A DNA stretch of 64,000 nt from Paenibacillus polymyxa M1 (lineage in GTDB: Bacteria > Bacillota > Bacilli > Paenibacillales > Paenibacillaceae). The stretch spans positions 4,845,001 to 4,909,000 of the forward strand of contig NC_017542.1 in the NCBI RefSeq assembly GCF_000237325.1, given 5' to 3'. The notes below the pieces were generated by a model. It saw nothing but the letters and a program-made list of their open reading frames with translations, was not told where the DNA came from and did no database searches. Numbering within the stretch: the first letter of the stretch is position 1; every line of letters starts with the position of its first letter. Below, one piece after another: positions 1 to 8,891 of the stretch. The position numbers were made by a program, and so were the translations under genes.

Positions 1-38
1 GCGTTCGTCCTGAGCCAGGATCAAACTCTCCATTAAAG
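1..38 (-). rRNA. 16S rRNA, 5' end only
   Basis: The minus strand reads GAGAGTTTGATCCTGGCTCA, the universal 5' end of bacterial 16S rRNA. The gene runs out of the window at base 1, so only about the first 38 bases are here. The exact mature 5' end is estimated from the usual 8 or so bases before this motif. Confidence 0.97.
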
Positions 39-148
39 ACCAACCGAAGTTGGTTATAGAAAGAGCGATTAGCTCATGTTGAAACTGACGAGATAAAATA
101 TCTCATTCTTGATTTTGCGAACAAAATCAGTTTACTCACTCGTTGTTC

Positions 149-163
149 AGTTTTCAAAGATCA
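149..163 (-). promoter_or_regulatory. rRNA leader, boxA-like antitermination element
   Basis: In the 16S leader the minus strand reads TGATCTTTGAAAACT, followed by the ACTGAACAACGAG typical of Bacillales rRNA leaders. Elements of this kind load NusB/NusE antitermination factors. The assignment rests on likeness to known leaders; the rest of bases 39-217 is leader without a gene. Confidence 0.5.
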
Positions 164-217
164 AACTTCATTCTTTCTTACTTTGTTTCACCACCGCGTC
201 TCAGCGGCGACTTAAAT

Positions 218-247
218 AATGTAACACACAACCTCATTTTTCGTCAA
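218..247 (-). promoter_or_regulatory. rrn promoter P2
   Basis: Minus strand: -35 TTGACG (242-247), 18-base spacer, -10 TACATT (218-223). It is the nearer of two promoters with the same GCTTGACGA -35 context, as usual for tandem rRNA promoters. Confidence 0.65.
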
Positions 248-344
248 GCATTTTTTTAAAATTTATTTTCTTGCTTGATGCAACACCTTTTATCCTGCTT
301 TAGACAGTTCTAAATTATTCATGTTGCTTAATGGGGCGAGTTAT

Positions 345-374
345 AACTTAGCACATATTTTACATACTCGTCAA
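345..374 (-). promoter_or_regulatory. rrn promoter P1
   Basis: Minus strand: -35 TTGACG (369-374), 18-base spacer, -10 TAAGTT (345-350). The -10 is weak and an overlapping TATAAC could serve instead. The -35 context matches P2, which supports a tandem pair driving the rRNA operon. Confidence 0.5.
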
Positions 375-428
375 GCTAAAATAATCATTTGTTTATTTTC
401 ATTTCCTGTAAATTCTAAATCGCGCAAG

Positions 429-467
429 AAAAAAGGAAGAATAGATCGTTTATCGACCTTTCTTCCT
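429..467 (-). terminator. Rho-independent terminator after ygxA
   Basis: On the minus strand GGAAGAA...TTCTTCC (arms 435-441 and 460-467) forms a hairpin followed by a run of six T. It lies just after the ygxA stop and insulates ygxA from the rRNA promoters. Confidence 0.75.
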
Positions 468-487
468 GATTAATTAACCTCCGCTCA

Positions 488-1462
488 TCAAAGAAGGGAG
501 TAGCGCAGTTCACGATTTTGTCCGCGATCCCTAAATTCACCGATGGCTGATTCTCTAATAAGTGAACGATAAACCAGTTTACGGAGCACGACGGTAAGAT
601 CTAATTGTAGATTTTTTAACTCAGGATGATTCATAAGTTCATCTATAGACCAAGGTTCCCGTCTGCTGCCTAATATACGGAATAGCGGAGAGGAGCAGTC
701 CTCCATTTTTGACATGACTGAAAATTCACAAGCAAGCAGTACCAGTTCAACCCGTTGCTCCAGAGTCTCCGTACTTAATGTGAGCTCGTTATACAGCTTC
801 TCAATTGTTCGATCCAGCGGCTGCACCTGAACCCATAAGTGAACCTTTGGATAAATCCCACGTTCAATGAGTTCAATAGACGCCCAATGATCCAGTGCCT
901 TCAGGACACTTTGATAAGCGTCAATGATTCGCCCTTCTCGCACTGCTTTTTTACCTTGAACGTAATTGACCAGAAAGCGCGAGAACTCATGAAATCGCTT
1001 CTGCTCCCGCAGTGGATCGTCAAATTCAATAATTTCCTGTCTTAAAAGACGTACCCTGTCATCCCGTTCCCAGACAATACGACCTTCTAGCACATAATCT
1101 ATAATGTTGGCTTGTTCACCTGCGATAATCCAACCCTTCAGACAACTAAGCGTTGTGTACAACACTTGGCATTTTAATCCATTAATATATAAGTGTTGAA
1201 TAGATCGAACTGGCTCCCGGCCTTCTCCAATAATTAGAATGAGTTCATCAAAGTCGTACAACATTGAACCATGAAAATATTCTCCTGGCTTTCTGTACGA
1301 AATAACACCTATTGAATCTTCCTGCAACAATTCATCATGCATCAGGTTTAATTTGGTTAGCTGCACTTCACCCTCCATACCTGCAAGGCGGCTATAACCG
1401 CTAAATTGGATATTTGGATACATGTGATCATTTCTACATAAATAAGAAACTTCCTTCTTCAA
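488..1462 (-). CDS. ygxA: YgxA-like nucleotidyltransferase-like protein
   Basis: A 324-residue soluble protein of unknown biochemical role. It resembles the Bacillus YgxA family, annotated as nucleotidyltransferase-like. The call leans on synteny: in B. subtilis perR, ygzB and ygxA sit directly before an rRNA operon, and here the order perR, GH18 gene, ygxA, 16S is kept on one strand. No signal peptide or membrane segment is seen. The start is uncertain: the longest frame opens with TTG (1462) without a good ribosome site, and an in-frame ATG lies at 1423. A terminator follows the stop. Confidence 0.7.
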   Translation of the reverse strand: MKKEVSYLCRNDHMYPNIQFSGYSRLAGMEGEVQLTKLNLMHDELLQEDSIGVISYRKPGEYFHGSMLYDFDELILIIGEGREPVRSIQHLYINGLKCQVLYTTLSCLKGWIIAGEQANIIDYVLEGRIVWERDDRVRLLRQEIIEFDDPLREQKRFHEFSRFLVNYVQGKKAVREGRIIDAYQSVLKALDHWASIELIERGIYPKVHLWVQVQPLDRTIEKLYNELTLSTETLEQRVELVLLACEFSVMSKMEDCSSPLFRILGSRREPWSIDELMNHPELKNLQLDLTVVLRKLVYRSLIRESAIGEFRDRGQNRELRYSLL

Positions 1463-1479
1463 TTGTATAATTTTTTATT

Positions 1480-3198
1480 TTATTTAATTATTTCTTTCAG
1501 TGTTATCCAAGCGTTTTTATCTGCAAAGCTTCGACTCCACACACCAATTCCACCCAAGTTCAGTGATTGGGCAAGTTCTACTCTTGCTTTCAGGGATATC
1601 TGATCCTCTAACCAAATCTTTTTGACCACACCGTCTTCGGTATACTCCACATAATTCTGACCTTCGGAAGCTTTAAATTTGGGTTTCAACTTAAATTGGG
1701 CTACGATTTCCGCCGCTGACTCCATACCAATTGATTTGGAGGTGACCTTAATCTTCCCTTCTTTGGGAGTCTCGGACCAAACACGAGTATATAACGGAAT
1801 ACCTAAAATCACTTTTTGAGGCGGCACTTCGTCTTCCTGAAGAATGCGCTTAATTGACGTTTCTGTCCATGGTAACGAGGCGACCGAACCGGCTTTTGGA
1901 CTAGCTGCCCAATGCTCATCATACGCCATTACCATGAGATAATCAGTAATCGCGCCCAATGATTTCCGATCCAAGAAGGCAGACCACATCTCACTTTGAG
2001 ATTTAGGAGTAACATCAATGGACAGTATCAAATCATGTTCCCGAGCCATCGGTTTAAGTTCCCGTAAAAATTGGGTGACATTGGGACCGTCCTTTGTATG
2101 AACATTTTCAAAGTCAATATTAATACCGTCCAGATCATTTTCTTGGGCAAGTGAAATCATCTGATCTACAATCGACTTTCGACGTTCAAAGGTAGATAGT
2201 GCCTCTGTTGTTATTTCGGGATTAAAGCTGTTGCTCAACAAGCCCCATACCTCTATCCCCTTACGATGTGCCCAGCTGACATATGCAGGGTCCGCCTTGC
2301 TTTCTACAGTACCCTCATGATCAACGACGCTGAACCATGTAGGGCTCACCACATTTACTCCAGGCATAGGATCAAATTTGGAAGGATCCGGCCTACGATT
2401 ATAGACGGCTTCCCAAGCGAGATTCACAGGTTTACCCTGCCAATGCTTCTCCGAGATTGACAAATCGTCCTTAACCGAAGGTATCACAAGTTCTTCTCCT
2501 TCAGAGATACAGTCTGACTTAATGTATCCTGCATAACCATTGTCTAACTGCACAAAATACCAATCGCCCTGTTGAGACCAAATGCGTACTTTCGTCTGCT
2601 GTGATACATCTGCCAAAATAAAGGATAGACTAGAGGCTTCTTTACGCAAAGCTATCCTAGCATCCTGTTGCCCATCTTTCTTTTCTACACTACCTAGCCT
2701 GACCTTCTCTCCGGCTTTCATCAGAATGACGGCACCTGTTACAGGGTCTTCGTGGATGGATATACCATATACTTCACGTACAGCCTCAATGGGGACATAC
2801 ACCTCTCCACTGATTATCTGAGGAGCAGCGCTAGACGTATATGTTTTACCATTCAGTTCGCCTTGTGTCTTTGAAACATTCATATGGAGCAAGCTTTGTC
2901 TCGTTGTCATAATGACGGTTTGGCTGTCATCCTCATAACGAATTGTAGGGTCTATTTGACCTTGTATCAATTTAAGCGGCATCAGCATGTTCTTACCGGA
3001 GCTTTGAGCTTCATATCCGGTCAACTTGCCCTTCATAAAAATAGGTCGGACACTCCCCTGCCAATCGGGTTTCTCGTGAAGAGGATTACCGTACCATACG
3101 ACAGTAATTGCACATATAATTGCTGCGATTAATAGCAGGCTTGCCGCTCCTTTGAATCGAGAACGTTTACGGCGACGTCTGGAATGATTTCTGGCCAA
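1480..3198 (-). CDS. Membrane-anchored GH18 hydrolase with SH3 domain
   Basis: Probably a cell-wall or spore-wall glycosidase of the YaaH/YdhD type, displayed outside the membrane. The TTG start is chosen because GGAGG lies 7 bases before it; the frame remains open 25 codons further upstream without such a site. From that start (572 residues) one sees an Arg/Lys-rich N-terminus, one membrane segment (about 17-36), a copper-amine-oxidase-N-like domain (about 65-165), a bacterial SH3 domain (about 175-230) and a glycosyl hydrolase 18 barrel (about 250-572). The catalytic signature DGINIDFE gives Glu364 as acid/base. It sits between perR and ygxA, a place held by ygzB in B. subtilis. Substrate is inferred, not shown. 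Confidence 0.85.
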   Translation of the reverse strand: MARNHSRRRRKRSRFKGAASLLLIAAIICAITVVWYGNPLHEKPDWQGSVRPIFMKGKLTGYEAQSSGKNMLMPLKLIQGQIDPTIRYEDDSQTVIMTTRQSLLHMNVSKTQGELNGKTYTSSAAPQIISGEVYVPIEAVREVYGISIHEDPVTGAVILMKAGEKVRLGSVEKKDGQQDARIALRKEASSLSFILADVSQQTKVRIWSQQGDWYFVQLDNGYAGYIKSDCISEGEELVIPSVKDDLSISEKHWQGKPVNLAWEAVYNRRPDPSKFDPMPGVNVVSPTWFSVVDHEGTVESKADPAYVSWAHRKGIEVWGLLSNSFNPEITTEALSTFERRKSIVDQMISLAQENDLDGINIDFENVHTKDGPNVTQFLRELKPMAREHDLILSIDVTPKSQSEMWSAFLDRKSLGAITDYLMVMAYDEHWAASPKAGSVASLPWTETSIKRILQEDEVPPQKVILGIPLYTRVWSETPKEGKIKVTSKSIGMESAAEIVAQFKLKPKFKASEGQNYVEYTEDGVVKKIWLEDQISLKARVELAQSLNLGGIGVWSRSFADKNAWITLKEIIK

Positions 3199-3283
3199 TA
3201 TTGAACCTCCATTGTAAGAAATTTTGATTTCTGTATTTTGTAACTTTAACAGATTACTTGAAACAAAAAACAAAGTGATTCAA

Positions 3284-3330
3284 ACAAAAAAACGCGGTAA
3301 ATCCCCACTTATGGGGAATTCCTCACGTTT
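3284..3330 (-). terminator. Terminator after perR
   Basis: On the minus strand AAACG...TCCCCA-TAAG-TGGGGA...CG is followed by seven T. The strong inner hairpin and T run lie between the perR stop and the GH18 gene. Confidence 0.65.
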
Positions 3331-3383
3331 CCAATCCATTACAATATATACATACCGCACAAAAAACTTCTATTCTTGTTTCG

Positions 3384-3815
3384 TTACGATTGTTTGTTAC
3401 TACAAGCCTTGCATACTCCGTGTAACTCCATACGATGTCCATGCACCTCGAAGCCAGTTTCCAACGCGGCATGGCGTTCCACATCTGCCAAATACGGATA
3501 ACTGAAATCTTCAATCTTTCCGCATTTTTCGCAAATGATGTGATAGTGCTCCGAAATATTGGCATCATAACGACTGGCGTTATCTCCATAGGTCAACTCA
3601 TGTACCATACCCGCTTCTATAAACATCTTTAAGTTATTATAAACCGTAGCCACACTCATACTTGGAAACTTGGACTCAAGCGCACGATATATTTCATCTG
3701 CAGTCGGATGCCCCATAGATTCCATTAAATAGTTTAATATGGCATGGCGCTGGGGTGTTATGCGTACACCTGTCTTCTTCAGAAGTTCCAAAGCATGCTG
3801 GACGCGTGCTGCCAT
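3384..3815 (-). CDS. perR: Peroxide stress repressor PerR (Fur family)
   Basis: A 143-residue Fur-family regulator, closely like B. subtilis PerR (shared blocks include GVRITPQRHAIL, HPTADEIY, SVATVYNNL and ELTYGD). PerR represses catalase, ahpCF and similar genes with Fe or Mn bound. Oxidation of metal-bound His by peroxide releases it. The winged helix fills about residues 1-85. The zinc site CxxC pairs appear as CEKC and CKAC, and the metal-site histidines are in EHYHIICEKC and HGHRMELHG. The start has GGTGG 6 bases upstream. The place near ygxA and rRNA matches B. subtilis. A clear PerR box was not found upstream. Confidence 0.95.
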   Translation of the reverse strand: MAARVQHALELLKKTGVRITPQRHAILNYLMESMGHPTADEIYRALESKFPSMSVATVYNNLKMFIEAGMVHELTYGDNASRYDANISEHYHIICEKCGKIEDFSYPYLADVERHAALETGFEVHGHRMELHGVCKACSNKQS

Positions 3816-3923
3816 ATATGTCCACCGCCTTATCCCTTACTTGCAATCCTATCAATTACCACGCATCTATTTACAATTCACTTCTAAAGCTATTCACATT
3901 GTACGGTCTACTCAAGATTCTTG

Positions 3924-5327
3924 TCAACGCGCCGTATTGTCCCTGGATGTTCCTATAGAAGTATCGTTCACAGGAACTTCAGCCTCATCTGGAGAAATTC
4001 CAGTTGCATCAGGCACAGTCGATCCCCCAGAATCATCCAAGTCAGGTAACGACGGCATCAGCAACTTTTTAATGGTTAAATTACTGTTACCCTCTACGCT
4101 GATCACATATTTTCCATCTCCGTTTTGGCCTGAAATGCTTTTACTGTCTATTTTAAACGGAAAATCAGACTGAAGATTACCATAACTGCTTGAACCCTCT
4201 AACTGAAAATCTCCACTCGATGGAAGATCCAATACGATATCACCGACAGCACTGTATATTTTCCAATCCCCACCTACCTGCTCGCTATGCACTTTGATAG
4301 CGCCATTAAGCGAATTTGCATTCAGCTTGGCTGTAGAATTCAGCACATTCATGTCACCATTCTGAGTATCAACGGTGATATCCCCTTCCGAACGAGCGAC
4401 CTGAATGTCACCTACCATGGTGTGGAGTGACACGGCCCCTTCAATATCCCCTGCCTGCATATCTCCACGGTTCGTGCGTACATCCACATCTCCGGAAATC
4501 CGATGCAATTTAATCTGTCCGTTCAGGGTGCCTCCTTTGACATTGCCAATAGCGTCATTAACTGTGAGATTCCCATTACCGCTCTCAAGCCGGATGCTGT
4601 CGATAGCGTCAACTCCATTCAAGGTGATATTCCCGTTGGAGGTTCTAATCTGCATGTTGAACCGCCGATCCTCTGGTACGGTGATCAACATGTTCATACG
4701 AGGCTGACGTTTACTTGATGCTCCGTATGACTGTACCTCTGGGCGAATCTGGATGGTCTTGCCGTCGGTAGAAGTCAGTGAAGAAGCTTGAGCAATCTTG
4801 TCCGCTTCGGCAGCAGGCGCTTGATCCACCCATAGAGTCCCACGTACCTCTATATTGGATACCGGCCGTCTGATCAGTGTTATATCTCCATTCACTGAAT
4901 CAACTACTAAATCGGACGTCTGCATAGTTACCGGTACCAGCACACCGCCCATATCATACCGATTCTCTTTAGCCTGGCTAAAATCCATAGAGGCCGATGT
5001 CAGATTGAGACTAACCCGGTTCCACAGGTACATATAATGGTTTTGCTGGGTCACGATAAAAACCGAAGCAGCCACTACCAAAGCGGACAGAATCCCCTTT
5101 AAGTCAGGTCTAAAACGTCGTCCGTTGTCAGGCTTGCCCTCTTTGCGATAATACACACCAAAAAAAATCAGATACTCCAGTCCCCAAAGCACAAAAATGA
5201 CAGGCCACCACACAAGGAGCTGAAGCATATATTCCGTGTTCTGAAGCACATCTACAATCAGCAAAATGCCTACAGCCATCAATAGAAGCGAAGAGGTGTA
5301 GCGGCCGACTCTTATTTTGCGGTGCAC
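3924..5327 (-). CDS. Membrane protein with DUF4097 beta-helix domain
   Basis: Starts at GTG, 15 bases past the stop core of the gene before it, so the two form an operon. The first 100 residues carry LiaI/LiaF-like membrane segments (two hydrophobic stretches, a short basic loop and a third). The rest is a DUF4097 domain (about 125-420) built of short strands with repeated motifs such as GDI, NGDM and GNGN, the pattern of a putative adhesin beta-helix. The C-terminus is Asp/Ser-rich. Proteins of this kind often work with envelope-stress systems of the LiaRS type, but no such kinase is nearby. Function unknown. Confidence 0.75.
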   Translation of the reverse strand: MHRKIRVGRYTSSLLLMAVGILLIVDVLQNTEYMLQLLVWWPVIFVLWGLEYLIFFGVYYRKEGKPDNGRRFRPDLKGILSALVVAASVFIVTQQNHYMYLWNRVSLNLTSASMDFSQAKENRYDMGGVLVPVTMQTSDLVVDSVNGDITLIRRPVSNIEVRGTLWVDQAPAAEADKIAQASSLTSTDGKTIQIRPEVQSYGASSKRQPRMNMLITVPEDRRFNMQIRTSNGNITLNGVDAIDSIRLESGNGNLTVNDAIGNVKGGTLNGQIKLHRISGDVDVRTNRGDMQAGDIEGAVSLHTMVGDIQVARSEGDITVDTQNGDMNVLNSTAKLNANSLNGAIKVHSEQVGGDWKIYSAVGDIVLDLPSSGDFQLEGSSSYGNLQSDFPFKIDSKSISGQNGDGKYVISVEGNSNLTIKKLLMPSLPDLDDSGGSTVPDATGISPDEAEVPVNDTSIGTSRDNTAR

Positions 5328-5334
5328 GCCTGCT

Positions 5335-5946
5335 TCACCCTCTTTCTTTCAACTTTTTACGTTTAAAGGATAGAATGGCTTCCCTTAGAAAAAGGAATAA
5401 ACCGATCATCATTAATATAATGGCCAGCGTCAGAAATCCATAATCTTCGAAGAAAATGCTTAACCAGCGAGGTTTCATGCGGAACAGAATCATAAGTCCA
5501 CCGCCTGCCACCAGTAGCACTGCAAAAGCAAAACCTCTTTCCCATGCATAAAAAGGACTGCTTTGCTGACCTCTAGCATCCATTCGTGCATATTGATCCG
5601 GCTTGCGCCGATAACGAACCATGTAATCCGCTGACTGTAGTACATCATATACATTATAAAAATATAATACGGGTATGAACAATCCAAGCAAAATAAGTAA
5701 TGGGATGTTAATCCTCAATCCATCTGAGGAAACATACAGCATCGCAAAAATATCTAGCAGGAGCAATACAATAAATGTAAGTCCCCTAATAAACAATCCT
5801 AAGAAAAGATGTCCCATTCCTGGTATCAATGCTGCCATGATAATAGCAATTACTTTGCGAAATTTAGCGTATTGCAGACGTCCCCGCTGTTTCTGTCCAT
5901 GTGGCTGCCCAGGCTGTCCAGACGGTAACGGTTGTTCCGAGTTCAT
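5335..5946 (-). CDS. Multi-pass membrane protein, operon partner of the DUF4097 gene
   Basis: A 203-residue protein from the ATG that has GGGGAGG 5 bases upstream; the frame is open 8 codons further. A hydrophilic Gln/Gly-rich N-terminus is followed by about five hydrophobic segments and a basic tail (FKRKKLKERG). The segment IIMAALIPGMGHLFLG resembles small membrane proteins of the TM2/DUF5683 kind. It lies just before the DUF4097 gene and is probably cotranscribed. No enzyme motif seen; function unknown. Confidence 0.7.
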   Translation of the reverse strand: MNSEQPLPSGQPGQPHGQKQRGRLQYAKFRKVIAIIMAALIPGMGHLFLGLFIRGLTFIVLLLLDIFAMLYVSSDGLRINIPLLILLGLFIPVLYFYNVYDVLQSADYMVRYRRKPDQYARMDARGQQSSPFYAWERGFAFAVLLVAGGGLMILFRMKPRWLSIFFEDYGFLTLAIILMMIGLFLFLREAILSFKRKKLKERG

Positions 5947-6053
5947 GCCATCCTCCCCTTTGAATTCCATACGTAGCTCCGCTGAAAAATGCTTTGATGG
6001 TTACATAGTACCCCAATCAGATTTGATAGTAACTGTAAAAAAAAGGGTTATGG

Positions 6054-6767
6054 TCACTCAACGGAGACTGCAGCTATATCTTCCCATTGTCGTAAATCAG
6101 CTGCAATACGTACCGCATTAAAGTCATGTCGGGCCAGCACCTCCAGGGAAACCTCCATACTCTGACGATCCGGATGCAATTCATGAAATGGAACATGCTC
6201 ATGTTCTTTAATCATAATTTTACGTATTTCCACTTTTTCTTGCTCTAAATAAGTCGAAATTTGATCGAGCAATCCGTGAGAGGACAATCCGTACAGTGTA
6301 ATAAGATGAGGCTTGCGTCCACGCATATACCGAAGTTCTAATTTGTTGAACACCCATAAATTTAAAAATACGAGCACCGTTGCTGCTATAGAAGGTAAAT
6401 AGAAGCCTGCTCCCACCCCAAGGCCAATGGCAGCTACGACCCAAATGGAAGCAGCCGTCGTGAGTCCAGTAATGGATTTACCTGTGAACATAATTGTACC
6501 TGCCCCCAAAAAGCCTACGCCAGTAATCACCGCCGTAGCCAAACGAGCTGGATCTATACGCACATTAGCTTCTTTAATAAAATCAGCAAAGCCGTAAATG
6601 GAGAGCAGCATAATCAGCGTCGAACCAAGACTGACCATAATGTGAGTCCGCAAACCAGCAGCGTGATTGGAACGTTCTCGCTCAAAGCCAATGAATCCAC
6701 CGAGTAGCATGGACAGTAATAGCCGTAAAATGACATGTGAATCATCTATAATCCACGGATTATTCAT
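6054..6767 (-). CDS. MgtC/SapB family membrane protein
   Basis: A 237-residue protein. The start is the ATG with GGGAGGA 8 bases upstream, 15 codons inside the longest frame. The N-terminal half has four to five membrane segments with family motifs GGFIGFERE, GLRTHIMVSLGS and GVGFLGAGTI. The C-terminal 90 residues form a cytosolic ACT-like domain. MgtC proteins affect growth at low magnesium and in some pathogens survival in macrophages; the molecular role is debated. It stands alone, with no visible M-box leader. Confidence 0.88.
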   Translation of the reverse strand: MNNPWIIDDSHVILRLLLSMLLGGFIGFERERSNHAAGLRTHIMVSLGSTLIMLLSIYGFADFIKEANVRIDPARLATAVITGVGFLGAGTIMFTGKSITGLTTAASIWVVAAIGLGVGAGFYLPSIAATVLVFLNLWVFNKLELRYMRGRKPHLITLYGLSSHGLLDQISTYLEQEKVEIRKIMIKEHEHVPFHELHPDRQSMEVSLEVLARHDFNAVRIAADLRQWEDIAAVSVE

Positions 6768-6826
6768 TCGAGTCTCTCCTCCCGGTTGTGTCGTGCTTCC
6801 TTGTCCGGGCACGCGGTTTGTGAGTA

Positions 6827-7288
6827 TTATTCCACGTTATGCAAATGGTAGGTGGTTAATTCCACACCTGGGGCCACTTCTGCCGCGGAAACGGGTCGAA
6901 AACCATGTTTTCGATAAAGTGTCACTGCAGGCGTGTTTAAAGTTCCTGTGGTGACGATAAACAGCGGGACATTCTGATATTCATTCAAAACATGCTTCAT
7001 TAAGGAGTCCGCAATCCCTTTGCGAAAATGATCTGGATGAACCATCATACGTGTAAGGGTAAGCGAACCAGACGATTCAGACTGCACAGCTAGCGCTCCT
7101 AGCAGTTCATCATCCTCCAACCACCCATAAAAAGACTCTCCACAGCTTCTAAGTGTCTCCAATGTATCCATTAGTGGAGGAATCTCATCAAATCCAATCA
7201 GCTCAGCTTCCAGTCTATAAGCGACGTGCTGAAGACGCCATATCTGACTGACAATATCATCATCTTCCAATGAACATAGGGTAACCAT
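6827..7288 (-). CDS. GNAT family N-acetyltransferase
   Basis: A 153-residue protein starting at the ATG with AGGAGG 9 bases upstream. The GNAT fold is shown by LGALAVQSESSGSLTLTRMMVHPDHFRKGIADSLMKHVL, broken here as the beta4 strand, the V-P loop and the acetyl-CoA loop R-K-G-I-A (Q/RxxGxG/A type), then by a final TLYRKHGF motif. Substrate cannot be told. Monocistronic in appearance, between mgtC-like and gatB. Confidence 0.85.
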   Translation of the reverse strand: MVTLCSLEDDDIVSQIWRLQHVAYRLEAELIGFDEIPPLMDTLETLRSCGESFYGWLEDDELLGALAVQSESSGSLTLTRMMVHPDHFRKGIADSLMKHVLNEYQNVPLFIVTTGTLNTPAVTLYRKHGFRPVSAAEVAPGVELTTYHLHNVE

Positions 7289-7370
7289 GCTGTTTGCCCT
7301 CCTAAGGAAACTATAATATGTCATTACGATTCTGATACTTGTTCGATGCCCATACGTTCTCTGCACTTAT

Positions 7371-7402
7371 GCAAAAGAGGCCTGTCCCTAAAAGACAAGC
7401 CC
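7371..7402 (-). terminator. Terminator after gatCAB
   Basis: On the minus strand GGCTTGTC-TTTTAGG-GACAGGCC (one wobble pair) is followed by TCTTTTGC. It lies just past the gatB stop. Confidence 0.65.
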
Positions 7403-7419
7403 CTGTCATAACTATGCCA

Positions 7420-8865
7420 TTAACGGTTCAACACTTCTGTCAGCAACTTATTAGCGAGACCCGGGTTGGCTTTTCCCTTGCTCTCCTTCATCACTTGACC
7501 GACCAAGAAGCCGATGGCCTTTTGCTTGCCAGCTTTGTAATCCTCGACCGATTGCGGGTTGGCTGCTACAACTTGCTCGACAATTGTCAGAATTGCACCT
7601 TCATCACTGATTTGCACAAGCCCTTTTTCTTCAACAATTTGCTGCGGCAGTTTATCACTTTCCAGCATTTCCTTGAAGACCGTTTTGGCTATTTTGCTAT
7701 TGATCGTCCCCTTCTCCAGTAGTCCGATCATTTCACCCAAGCCCCGACCTGTCAATTTAACCTGCGACAGTTCTACACTGGCACTGTTTAAATAGCCGAG
7801 TAAATCTCCCATAATCCAGTTGGATACTGCTTTGGCATCCTTGGTGTACTGAAGACTATCCTCGAACAAATCAGCCAATGGTTTGGAGGACGTAATTACC
7901 TGTGCATCATACTCAGGTAATCCATATTCCGAAGTGTAACGTGTTTTGCGCTGGTCGGGTAATTCAGGAATCGAAGCACGGATACGTTCTTTCCACTCCT
8001 CATCAATATGCAGTGTAACGAGATCCGGGTCCGGGAAATAACGATAGTCGTGCGCCTGTTCCTTACCACGCATGGACAGGGTTTTACCCTGTGCCTCATC
8101 CCAGCGACGTGTTTCCTGTACGATCGTTCCACCTTCGTCCAGGGTCTGTTCTTGCCGGAACTGCTCATATTCCAGTCCGCGCTGTACACCACGGAAGGAG
8201 TTCATGTTTTTCAGTTCCGCTTTGGTTCCCAGCTCTTTTTGACCATGCGGACGAAGACTGATATTGGCATCGCAACGAAGCGAGCCTTCCTCCATCTTCA
8301 CATCGGATACGTCACAATACTGCATAATGGCACGTATTTTTTCCAGATAAGCCTTGGCTTCTTCCGGCGAAGATATATCCGGCTCCGAAACGATTTCAAC
8401 CAATGGTGTGCCGACCCGGTTAAAATCAACCAAAGACGCATAGCCACCATCAACATGGGTTAATTTCCCCGCATCCTCTTCCAGATGCAACCGGGTAATA
8501 CCGATACGCTTGGTTTCACCGTTCACTTCAATATCAATCCAGCCGTTCTCGCCGATCGGCTGGTCATATTGCGAAATTTGGTAAGCCTTCGGTGAATCGG
8601 GGTAGAAATAGTTTTTGCGGTCAAACTTGCTCACATCAGCAATGGTGCAATTGAGCGCCATTGCCGCTTTCATCGCATAATCAACGGCTTGACGATTCAA
8701 TACAGGCAATACTCCAGGATGTCCAAGACAGACCGGACATGTATGAGAGTTTGGCGGCGCTCCGAAGGATGTCGAGCATCCACAAAATATTTTGGACTTC
8801 GTATGCAATTCCACATGGACTTCAAGTCCAATGACCGTCTCATACTTCGATGTAGTTGTAGACAT
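7420..8865 (-). CDS. gatB: Asp/Glu-tRNA amidotransferase subunit B
   Basis: 481 residues, the usual GatB length. With GatA and GatC it converts Glu-tRNA(Gln), and often Asp-tRNA(Asn), to the amide form. The N-terminal domain shows the family motifs [13 protein letters not shown], the zinc cysteines in [38 protein letters not shown] and LHLEEDAGK. The C-terminal YqeY-like tail ([18 protein letters not shown]) binds tRNA. GGAGG precedes the ATG. Last gene of gatCAB. Confidence 0.97.
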   Translation of the reverse strand: MSTTTSKYETVIGLEVHVELHTKSKIFCGCSTSFGAPPNSHTCPVCLGHPGVLPVLNRQAVDYAMKAAMALNCTIADVSKFDRKNYFYPDSPKAYQISQYDQPIGENGWIDIEVNGETKRIGITRLHLEEDAGKLTHVDGGYASLVDFNRVGTPLVEIVSEPDISSPEEAKAYLEKIRAIMQYCDVSDVKMEEGSLRCDANISLRPHGQKELGTKAELKNMNSFRGVQRGLEYEQFRQEQTLDEGGTIVQETRRWDEAQGKTLSMRGKEQAHDYRYFPDPDLVTLHIDEEWKERIRASIPELPDQRKTRYTSEYGLPEYDAQVITSSKPLADLFEDSLQYTKDAKAVSNWIMGDLLGYLNSASVELSQVKLTGRGLGEMIGLLEKGTINSKIAKTVFKEMLESDKLPQQIVEEKGLVQISDEGAILTIVEQVVAANPQSVEDYKAGKQKAIGFLVGQVMKESKGKANPGLANKLLTEVLNR

Positions 8866-8891
8866 GAATAGGTTCCCTCCTTTTTGCCAAA

